From: Gammaproteobacteria bacterium | GTDB taxonomy: Bacteria > Pseudomonadota > Gammaproteobacteria > DSM-16500 | Direction of reading: 5' to 3' | DNA length: 30,160 nt | Assembly (NCBI GenBank): GCA_013287025.1 | Contig: JABDEN010000015.1 | Location: forward strand, 1 to 30,160 | Shown here: positions 16,158 to 25,227 of the stretch, one piece after another | How the letters are laid out: every line of letters begins with the position of its first letter | How positions within the stretch are numbered: the stretch's first letter is position 1 | The notes under the pieces: generated by a model | Database searches by the model: none | Told to the model about the DNA's origin: nothing | Seen by the model: only the letters and a program-made list of their open reading frames with translations | Translations under genes and position numbers: made by a program

Positions 16158-17837
16158 TTATAATTTTTGAATTAACGCGAGATATTTTGCATCGGGTCTC
16201 GTTTTATCTTTAATTCTTAAAATCCAAAAATATTCTAAACAATATAATTTTGAAGAGTCATTTTCATTTTTTAATTGGTCAAACGCTTCATTGGTAAGAG
16301 AAAGCGCAGAAAACAATATACTCATACGATCGACAATAAATTGGATATTCAATAATTGTAAATCTTCCGTTTGATTTCGAAAATCTGCGATATCGATTTC
16401 TAATTTTGCTAATTCATTGGTTAATAACGACTGATAATCATTATCTATTTTTTCAATTTCATTTTTTATATAATCAATAAAAATTTTATCGACAGAATAT
16501 TTATGAATATCTCTTAAAATTTGCATCATTAAAACATTATGTGTTCCTTCCCAATTTTCACAAACAATGCAATCTCGTAACAATCTTGGAATACTTGAAA
16601 ACGATTCAATGACACCATTTCCCGCTAACACATCTAATGCATGATGAATATGTTCCACTGACCATTTCGCCGTAATATGTTTTTGCATATTGACTAATAA
16701 TCTTAACAATAATGGATTAATGTCGGAGCCTTTATCACCCTCATCTTGTAAGTTGATTATTTTAAAATTTGAAGCAAGTAACGCAGTATTTTCCGCTTTT
16801 ATTTTACTTAAGTTTTCTTTTACTAATGGATAATCAATAATTTTTTTGGAGAATGCAATTCTTTCCATCGCATAAGCGCGGGCGATAAAATAGGCACGCC
16901 TCGCCATGGCAACTACGCAAATTGAATTAAATAAACGTGAAATGTGTAGCACATTTTCCATAATAAGATGAAAGCTTTTATTTAAAGGACCTATGGGAAA
17001 GGCGTAGGCACCATGAAAGTCAATTTCAGCAGTTGCCATTGTCAGAGTACCCAATTTTTCTTTTAAACGACGAAAAGTAAAATGATTATTTTTATTTTCC
17101 CATAAGGCTGGAACTAAAAATAAAGAAAGTCCTTCTGTGCCCTTTGATTTCTCATCGGTACGTGCAGTTAAAAAAATAAGATCTGCATTCGCGTTAGAGC
17201 AAAACCATTTTTCACCATAAATGCGATAAAGGTCTTTTTCTTTTTTTGCAATGGTTGCATTTAAACCGACATCAGATCCGCCTTGAATTTCAGTAAGAAA
17301 TTGTGCACCAGTAAAATTATGTTGAAAAGAGGGAGCCATGAGTTTTTCAAGATAATCTTTTTTTTCGGGAAAATCAGGTGTTTTTGAGAAAACTCGAATC
17401 ATGCCCGCACTGCAAGCGATAGGACAATTATGTCCTGCCTCACCTGCTTCACTGCTTAAAAAAAACAAACTTAAACAATGTAATAAATCGCCAGGTTTTT
17501 TAAGGTAACTTAACAAATGACTTCCGTAAATAATGTTGCCTGCGGCCACGTAACTTGGATGATGAATAATTTTTTCGTGTTTTTCGCCAATCGAATTGTA
17601 ATGTTCAATGCGAGGTAGATTTGTTGGAAAATGATTAAGGGTAACGAGTGGCTCTAATTCATTTGCAATTTTTTCACCAAACAATGTGAGTTCTTGATTA
17701 ATTTTTTCAAAATCGTTTTTAAACCAATAACGAATCGTATGAATAAAATCAGAATCTTCCGTATAAACATTTTTATGAATTTCAATTTGCCATTTAGCGA
17801 ATGCGTCACGTCCAATTTGATTTGCAGTATTTATCAT
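16158..17837 (-). CDS. AidB-like acyl-CoA dehydrogenase family protein
   Basis: 559 residues from the second of two close ATGs: AAAAGGA directly abuts the ATG at 17843, leaving no spacer, but lies 6 nt before the one at 17837. Acyl-CoA dehydrogenase core about 150-450: FTGAQFLTEIQGGSDVGLN and GEKWFCSNANADLIFLTART (FAD-binding middle domain), MERIAFSKKIIDYPLVKENL, then IVCENWEGTHNVLMMQILRD, the W-E-G-T-N-V pattern of the AidB branch. AidB proteins bind FAD and some bind DNA under alkylation stress; others are true acyl-CoA dehydrogenases. It follows thiDE by about 36 nt on the same strand and may be read from the thiamin operon, though a minus-strand TATAAT (17857-17862) could serve it alone. 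Confidence 0.87.
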   Translation of the reverse strand: MINTANQIGRDAFAKWQIEIHKNVYTEDSDFIHTIRYWFKNDFEKINQELTLFGEKIANELEPLVTLNHFPTNLPRIEHYNSIGEKHEKIIHHPSYVAAGNIIYGSHLLSYLKKPGDLLHCLSLFFLSSEAGEAGHNCPIACSAGMIRVFSKTPDFPEKKDYLEKLMAPSFQHNFTGAQFLTEIQGGSDVGLNATIAKKEKDLYRIYGEKWFCSNANADLIFLTARTDEKSKGTEGLSLFLVPALWENKNNHFTFRRLKEKLGTLTMATAEIDFHGAYAFPIGPLNKSFHLIMENVLHISRLFNSICVVAMARRAYFIARAYAMERIAFSKKIIDYPLVKENLSKIKAENTALLASNFKIINLQDEGDKGSDINPLLLRLLVNMQKHITAKWSVEHIHHALDVLAGNGVIESFSSIPRLLRDCIVCENWEGTHNVLMMQILRDIHKYSVDKIFIDYIKNEIEKIDNDYQSLLTNELAKLEIDIADFRNQTEDLQLLNIQFIVDRMSILFSALSLTNEAFDQLKNENDSSKLYCLEYFWILRIKDKTRPDAKYLALIQKL

Positions 17838-17873
17838 AGCCATTCCTTTTTTTAATATTATATGTCAAGTTGT

Positions 17874-19307
17874 CTATGCTGACATCATTTTTAATAAATG
17901 ATGGGTAGCATGCAAAGGATCCTTTTTAGCAGTAATTGCCGAAATCATCGCTATACCCGATACCCCCGTATTCTGTACATGGGTGAGATTTTTCTCATTA
18001 ATGCCCCCAATTGCAACCAAAGGATAGTCTAATAATTCGTTAAAATATTGCAATTTTGTAATTCCTTGGGGGGCAAAAGGCATGATTTTACTGGTAGTGT
18101 GATAAATCGGACCAAATGCGATATAAGAAGGTTGAAACGTATGAGCGCGTGCAACTTCATAATAACTATGGGTGCTTATACCAAGCCTTATATTTGCGGT
18201 ATGGAGTGCCATCATATCGGCATCCTTCAAATCTTCTTGCCCTAAATGTACACCATACGCATTGTATTTTATCGCATATTCCCAGTAATCATTTATAAAT
18301 AATCGAGCATTATATGCATTGGCAATTTGAATCGCTTTTTGAATTTCTTTTTCTAAAGCAAACCCCGAAAGATTTTTAATGCGAAGTTGAATAGTTGTAA
18401 TTCCTAACGGAAGTAATTTGCTTATCCAATCGGCAGAATCAACCACGGGGTAAAGTCCGAGTTTTGTTTCACATTTTGTAAATTTATTAGGTTTTTTTTC
18501 TAAAGGCTTAGCTCCGAGATAGGGTAACGAATTCATTTCGCTTGGCCACCCGGGGTAAGCTAATCCATACACTTCTGATTTTTGAATGGATTGAGTGACG
18601 GTCATTTTTGCAATGACTATTGCATCTTTTATATCATAACCCAATCCCAAAGCGCCGGTAATTGCGGAAGATAATGTACATCCCGTACCATGAAAATTTT
18701 TATCCCGAATTCTTTCGTGCGATAACCAAAATGATTCTTGTCCATTTGTCCAATAATCATGAACCCAATCTGGGTCATCAAAATGTCCGCCTTTGATGAG
18801 AACATTTTTAATGTTGAATTGTAGAAATTGATGAGCCGCATTTTCTATATCTTGCAAAGATTGAATTGAAATTCCTAATATTTTTTCCGCTTCAAAAATA
18901 TTAGGCGTAAGAATATCTACATGAGGATAAAATTTTTCGAAATTTTTTATGTGATTAACAAGAGAATTTTCGTATAGTGCATGTCCTCCTGTGGAAGATA
19001 ATAAAGGGTCAAAAATAATTTTTGCGTGTTTAAATTTGTCAAAAACTGAATGTGACAAATGACCCAACATTCCAATTTTGATTGCGGTCGGTGGTAAATC
19101 TTTTAATAATGTTTCAATTTGAGATTGTATATGTTCTTCTGGTAAAAAATGCGTAGAGGTAATTTCATGACGATTTTGTGCAGTGACGGCAGTGACGATA
19201 GAGCAACCATGTACACCCAGCGCATGAAATGTTTTTAAATCTGCTTGAATACCTGCAAAACCACCAGAGTCAGAGCCCGCAATCGTCCAAACAATAGGTT
19301 TTTTCAT
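17874..19307 (-). CDS. thiDE: Fused HMP-P kinase / thiamin-phosphate synthase (ThiD-ThiE)
   Basis: 477 residues from the ATG at 19305-19307, which overlaps the thiG stop as ATGA and has AGGA upstream; an in-frame TTG at 19328 would add seven residues. Residues about 1-262 are Thi[29 protein letters not shown] and the anion-hole motif [14 protein letters not shown]. After a linker, about 280-477 are Thi[70 protein letters not shown]. ThiD phosphorylates HMP-P to HMP-PP and ThiE joins this with the thiazole phosphate to give thiamin phosphate. The fusion is known in Legionella-type bacteria and others. Cytoplasmic; last thiamin gene of the operon. Confidence 0.95.
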   Translation of the reverse strand: MKKPIVWTIAGSDSGGFAGIQADLKTFHALGVHGCSIVTAVTAQNRHEITSTHFLPEEHIQSQIETLLKDLPPTAIKIGMLGHLSHSVFDKFKHAKIIFDPLLSSTGGHALYENSLVNHIKNFEKFYPHVDILTPNIFEAEKILGISIQSLQDIENAAHQFLQFNIKNVLIKGGHFDDPDWVHDYWTNGQESFWLSHERIRDKNFHGTGCTLSSAITGALGLGYDIKDAIVIAKMTVTQSIQKSEVYGLAYPGWPSEMNSLPYLGAKPLEKKPNKFTKCETKLGLYPVVDSADWISKLLPLGITTIQLRIKNLSGFALEKEIQKAIQIANAYNARLFINDYWEYAIKYNAYGVHLGQEDLKDADMMALHTANIRLGISTHSYYEVARAHTFQPSYIAFGPIYHTTSKIMPFAPQGITKLQYFNELLDYPLVAIGGINEKNLTHVQNTGVSGIAMISAITAKKDPLHATHHLLKMMSA

Positions 19308-20089
19308 ATGATTTTTTCCTGATGCCAAAATGGTGTATCGATGAGATAAGTACTCGCATGTGCAAGATTTCGTTCTTGCATGATGCCGGCCTCATATCCG
19401 AGTCTTCCTGCGCTGACCGCATCTCGAAAAGCGGAAGCCATTTTCGGTGGATCCATCGCAAGTGCGACAGCTGAATTTAATAATATCGCATCGATGCCTA
19501 ATTCCATGGCGAAAGTCGCATGAGAAGGTTTGCCAATACCGGCATCAATAATAATTGAAATATTTGGCAACCGCGCGCGTATGGTTTGTAGTGCGTAAGG
19601 GTTTAAAATTCCTTTTCCCGTGCCAATCGGAGCTGCCCATGGCATCAAAATTTCGCACCCTGCATCCACCAGTCGTTGACATAACACCAGATCATCTGTG
19701 CAATAGGGAAATACTAAAAAACCGTCGTTAATTAATATTTTGGTGGCTTTCAATAATTCAAATGGATCTGGTTGTAAATGATATTCATCACCAATCACTT
19801 CAAGTTTAATCCAATTGGTTTCAAAAATTTCACGCGCCATTTTTGCCATGGTGATCGCATCGGTAGCATTTCGACATCCGGCAGTATTCGGTAATAAATG
19901 ACAATTAAAGGATTTAATAATATTCCAAAAAGTATGACCGCCTTTCTGATGTATTTCACGTTTTAATGAAACGGTAATAATCTCAGTACGTGATGAAACA
20001 ATCGATTCTTGCATGACATCCAGTGAAGGATATTGTGCTGTTCCAAGTAATAAACGGCTTTTTACATCGATATTTTTTATTTTCCACAT
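19304..20089 (-). CDS. thiG: Thiazole synthase ThiG
   Basis: 261 residues, full length. TIM-barrel enzyme that builds the thiazole phosphate carboxylate from deoxyxylulose phosphate, dehydroglycine and ThiS thiocarboxylate. Visible landmarks: [11 protein letters not shown] at the start, [20 protein letters not shown], the Schiff-base lysine in [71 protein letters not shown] and the phosphate-binding [19 protein letters not shown]. Its ribosome binding site, AAGGAGG, is formed by the Gly-Gly codons of thiS, 7 nt upstream of the ATG. The stop overlaps the thiDE start by 4 nt. Confidence 0.97.
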   Translation of the reverse strand: MWKIKNIDVKSRLLLGTAQYPSLDVMQESIVSSRTEIITVSLKREIHQKGGHTFWNIIKSFNCHLLPNTAGCRNATDAITMAKMAREIFETNWIKLEVIGDEYHLQPDPFELLKATKILINDGFLVFPYCTDDLVLCQRLVDAGCEILMPWAAPIGTGKGILNPYALQTIRARLPNISIIIDAGIGKPSHATFAMELGIDAILLNSAVALAMDPPKMASAFRDAVSAGRLGYEAGIMQERNLAHASTYLIDTPFWHQEKII

Positions 20090-20092
20090 ATT

Positions 20093-20276
20093 TCATCCTC
20101 CTTGCATCGGAGAAATGATGTCAACCACATCTCCATCTTTTAAGTGAATTTCAGTATATCTGTCACGCGGAATAAATCGCTGATTAATGGCAATCGAATA
20201 ATGCGAGATGGAAGGATAATATAATTGTAAAATTTCATTCAGAGAAATTTTATGTTCTAACAATATTTCATTTTGA

Positions 20277-20296
<20 letters not shown>
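20093..20296 (-). CDS. thiS: Sulfur carrier protein ThiS
   Basis: 67 residues. The start at 20294-20296 (MLKIILNQNEILLEHKISL) gives the normal ThiS length; the frame is open further upstream only because it runs inside thiO. Beta-grasp ubiquitin-like protein whose C-terminal Gly-Gly (ends DIISPMQGG) is adenylylated and converted to a thiocarboxylate that gives sulfur to ThiG. The start overlaps the thiO end by 20 nt and the stop lies 3 nt before the thiG start, so all three should be translationally coupled. The adenylyltransferase ThiF is not in this window and must be supplied elsewhere (or by a MoeB-like protein). Confidence 0.95.
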
Positions 20297-22825
<2,529 letters not shown>

Positions 22826-22827
22826 TT

Positions 22828-22861
22828 ACTCCTATTATTAATAATAAAAAAATCTAGGAGT
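22828..22861 (-). promoter_or_regulatory. Shine-Dalgarno-sequestering hairpin of the thi leader
   Basis: On the minus strand the thiC ribosome binding site TAGGAGT (22828-22834) is exactly complementary to ACTCCTA (22855-22861), 20 nt upstream. A 7-bp stem would hide the binding site. The anti-SD is followed by a U-run, so partial transcription termination is also conceivable. This is the expected expression platform for translational control by the aptamer next to it. Confidence 0.65.
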
Positions 22862-22887
22862 TTGCAGAAAAAATATAAAGTAGCACA

Positions 22888-22965
22888 TCCACATTCCCTC
22901 CGCAGGTCCTAGCCTGTTCAGGTTCAAAGGGTATTTCTCAGCCCTTTTGGGGCACCCCTAGTGAA
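22888..22965 (-). ncRNA. TPP riboswitch (THI element) aptamer
   Basis: Read on the minus strand: P1 strands UUCAC and GUGGA close the element. The conserved AGGGGUGCCC, the P3 arm, the CUGAGA bulge with AAUACCCUUUGAACCUG (pyrimidine sensor), a P5 hairpin CAGG-CUAGGA-CCUG and GCGGAGGGAAUGUGG (pyrophosphate sensor side) follow in consensus order. It binds thiamin pyrophosphate and lowers expression of the thiC operon starting 66 nt downstream. Confidence 0.96.
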
Positions 22966-23006
22966 GGGAGTCATTAAAACATAGATGAGCGTATTTGAAA
23001 AGTAAT

Positions 23007-23015
23007 TGTTATAAT
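23007..23015 (+). promoter_or_regulatory. Extended -10 promoter of the 189-residue protein/AnkH-like unit
   Basis: TGTTATAAT, a TGn-TATAAT extended -10 on the plus strand, with a predicted leader of about 30 nt. It faces away from the thiamin operon. Confidence 0.5.
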
Positions 23016-23053
23016 GTATAGAGTAGTTCATTAAAAAGGTTAGGGTTAACATA

Positions 23054-23623
23054 ATGAAAAATAATGAATTTGAAGAAAAAGATGACGAGGAAGGTGGCGC
23101 CGCGGATAGTTCGGGGTGGCATCATCAAAAAGTTATTACCCAAAATCAACAAAAAATTATCGAAGAAGAAGACGATGAAGGCAGTTCTGGTAAAAGTTCC
23201 GGGACAGTCTATCATTATTTAGATCCCTCCTCTCAAAATCAGCGTGATGATTTTTTAAAGCCTGAGGAATTGCAACGCTTAATTTCCGTTCATCAAGGTA
23301 TTCACAAAGAGCGCGTTAATAAACAGAAAATAACAAGAAAAGAACGCGAAATGATAAAAGAAGGGAGTAAGAATTTAACTAGCGCTGCGTATGATAATTC
23401 GAAAGGCTATGGAATGGGTGCGAATTCACAATATTTACCGCATCCTTATGCTTACAAATTTAGTGGTATACGCGATATGGAAGTAAGTATATTCCCAAGC
23501 GAAAATATTCCTGATACGAATAAAAATGAATATCAGAATCGTCTGGATTTACAAAATAAAAATGAATTACGTAATCGAAATGAATTACGAAATCGTTACA
23601 CACCAAAACCGAAACCTTATTAA
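23054..23623 (+). CDS. Acidic, low-complexity 189-residue protein with internal repeats
   Basis: I do not recognise this protein. It is fully hydrophilic, with no signal peptide or membrane helix. The N-terminal 63 residues appear duplicated: EEKDDEEGGAADSSGWHH (about 7-24) resembles EEEDDEGSSGKSSGTVYHY (about 37-55), each followed by a Q/N-rich stretch with QNQ. A basic region, RVNKQKITRKEREMIKEGSK, follows near 90-110. The C-terminus has four six-residue units, NEYQNR-LDLQNK-NELRNR-NELRNR, and a KPKPY tail. The strong charge asymmetry and repeats fit a disordered protein. It lies 11 nt before the AnkH-like gene and is probably cotranscribed, which makes a role as effector, adaptor or chaperone partner worth considering. 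Ribosome binding site weak (AGGG). Confidence 0.75.
   Translation: MKNNEFEEKDDEEGGAADSSGWHHQKVITQNQQKIIEEEDDEGSSGKSSGTVYHYLDPSSQNQRDDFLKPEELQRLISVHQGIHKERVNKQKITRKEREMIKEGSKNLTSAAYDNSKGYGMGANSQYLPHPYAYKFSGIRDMEVSIFPSENIPDTNKNEYQNRLDLQNKNELRNRNELRNRYTPKPKPY
23525..23596 (+). repeat. Four tandem 18-nt coding repeats
   Basis: Units at 23525, 23543, 23561 and 23579. The last two differ by only two bases (AATGAATTACGTAATCGA and AATGAATTACGAAATCGT), suggesting recent duplication; the first two have diverged. They encode hexapeptides of the form N-E-x-x-N-R. Confidence 0.8.
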
Positions 23624-23634
23624 AAGTAGAAACT

Positions 23635-25029
23635 ATGGCCTCACTTGCTAATGCAATTTTAGAAGAAAAATTAGACCAAATTCAGTGGTTTTTGCGCAGT
23701 GATACCGATGTCAATGGTATTGATGAATATGGCTTTACTCCACTGATTGAAGCTGCAATTGCGGATAGTACGCCAATTGCGGAATTATTATTAAAGTATG
23801 GTGCTGATCCTAATTTACAAGATATGACAGGTGGCACCGCGCTGCATTGGGCAGCAGAAAATAATAATGTAGAATTGGCGACATTGTTATTAAAACACGG
23901 CGCTAATCCTAATGCTTACACATTTGCAGGCCAGCCGGTATTGGTCATGCCGTTATTGCGTGATCAACAAGTGCTAAAAAAATTATTGCAAAATGCTGGC
24001 GCTAATCTCACTTTCGCACAGGATTATATCAATGCAAAGTTATTAGGCCATATGTTTGAATTAGTGGGAACGGCTGATATTCTTGATCCGCATAAACATT
24101 TTGTTGAGTTGAATTTTGAGGGATTTTATTTAGAATTTAGTTTAGCAATGATTGCAGAATCACTTAATCAATTTAAAAATCATTTTGCATCTCGACAAAT
24201 TCGGCGCTATGAAAAATATACGGGATTAATTGTAGAGGTAATTCAGCGCGCAGCGCTTCTCGCTAAATATCAGCAATATCGAGTGGATATTGATAAACAC
24301 AATAACGAAATTAATGATCTTATCCAGCAAGAACCGCTTTTGATTCCCGTGGGTTATGAAGGACATGCCATCACTTTCATTAAAGCAGGTAATATTTTGG
24401 TAAAATGTGATCGACGTGAAGATAGTCGATTATATGACAATATTGTTTTTTATTATATTGAAAACATAAAAAATATGACTATCGATTTCATTAAAGATTT
24501 AATTTATGTCAAACAAACCAGTGAATATATTAATGATGATTTACCACAGATTTTACATTTAAAACCGATTACAGAATTAAAAGTAACCGCGCAAATCAGT
24601 GGAAATTGTTCTTGGGCAAATGTGGAGGCGAGTATTCCAGCGCTGTTTTTTCTATTGTTTTCTGAAGCAAAAGATTTTAATGATGCTATTTCAAAATATA
24701 AAAATATGGCAATTCATTTTTTTCAACAGTGGCGCGAATGGAATAAAACGCGGGCCTTGAATTTTTGTATTCAAAGTTTTAAAGAATCGGATGCTATTCG
24801 TAAAGCATGTAAGGCTGAAATTTTAGCGGCAATTCTTTATCAATCTTGTAAAGGTGATCAACGAGATGATGAAGATCGTATTCAAAGTATTTTAGAAGTA
24901 CTGGCCACTCCGCAATATGATTATGTTTTACAAAATTATATTAAAGTATATTGTTATGAAGATATTTCTGTCGAAGGAAAGAGTTTTCTGAGTATGCTGA
25001 AGCGGCATGATTATGCTATAAAAAAGTAA
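23635..25029 (+). CDS. ankH: AnkH (LegA3)-like ankyrin / cysteine-protease-like effector
   Basis: 464 residues. Three clear ankyrin repeats lie at about 30-62 (EYGFTPLIEAAI), 66-95 (GGTALHWAAENNN) and 98-127 (a degenerate one), preceded by a capping helix (LANAILEEKLDQIQWFL). The C-terminal 300 residues match my memory of Legionella AnkH, one of the few effectors conserved across that genus: VGYEGHAITFIKAGNILVKC with His244, and ISGNCSWANVEASIPALF with Cys325. These His and Cys blocks are those of a permuted papain-like, possibly pseudo-catalytic, fold. Legionella AnkH is injected by Dot/Icm and acts on host transcription machinery; the same role here is inference. No signal peptide. Probably cotranscribed with the 189-residue gene. 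The family call was made from memory, not by search. Confidence 0.75.
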   Translation: MASLANAILEEKLDQIQWFLRSDTDVNGIDEYGFTPLIEAAIADSTPIAELLLKYGADPNLQDMTGGTALHWAAENNNVELATLLLKHGANPNAYTFAGQPVLVMPLLRDQQVLKKLLQNAGANLTFAQDYINAKLLGHMFELVGTADILDPHKHFVELNFEGFYLEFSLAMIAESLNQFKNHFASRQIRRYEKYTGLIVEVIQRAALLAKYQQYRVDIDKHNNEINDLIQQEPLLIPVGYEGHAITFIKAGNILVKCDRREDSRLYDNIVFYYIENIKNMTIDFIKDLIYVKQTSEYINDDLPQILHLKPITELKVTAQISGNCSWANVEASIPALFFLLFSEAKDFNDAISKYKNMAIHFFQQWREWNKTRALNFCIQSFKESDAIRKACKAEILAAILYQSCKGDQRDDEDRIQSILEVLATPQYDYVLQNYIKVYCYEDISVEGKSFLSMLKRHDYAIKK

Positions 25030-25073
25030 TAATAAAAAATCAAAAACTATCGCGCCAGTTAAAACCATTTTTC

Positions 25074-25208
25074 AAACAGAGGTCTCTACACAACCGTCGT
25101 CCCGCGATTTATTCGCGGGATCCAGAAAGCCCTACGATGTTGCTCTGGATCTTAGCAGGACGAACCTAGGTTCGACGGGTTTTTTGACTTGTGTAGAGAC
25201 CTCTGTTT
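25074..25208. repeat. 135-bp nested inverted-repeat element
   Basis: 20-bp perfect terminal inverted repeats, AAACAGAGGTCTCTACACAA at 25074-25093 and its complement at 25189-25208. Inside are CCGTCG/CGACGG (25094, 25173), a CCCGCGA-TTTAT-TCGCGGG hairpin, GATCCAGA paired with TCTGGATC, and a perfect 14-bp palindrome CGAACCTAGGTTCG (25161-25174). No open reading frame of note. It sits between convergent genes and could terminate both, the right end being followed by a T-run. The terminal repeats suggest a non-autonomous mobile element. Confidence 0.85.
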
Positions 25209-25227
25209 TTTAAAGGGGGCATTAAAT

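Noticed and set aside
17857..17880. TTGACA and TATAAT next to each other upstream of the acyl-CoA dehydrogenase on the minus strand.
   Set aside because: The two hexamers are adjacent instead of 16-18 nt apart, so they cannot form one promoter.
22862..22912. Classical intrinsic terminator in the thi leader formed by CTAGGA and TCCTAG ahead of the U-run.
   Set aside because: The loop would exceed 40 nt and the stem is only 6 bp; SD sequestration explains the leader better. Partial termination remains possible.
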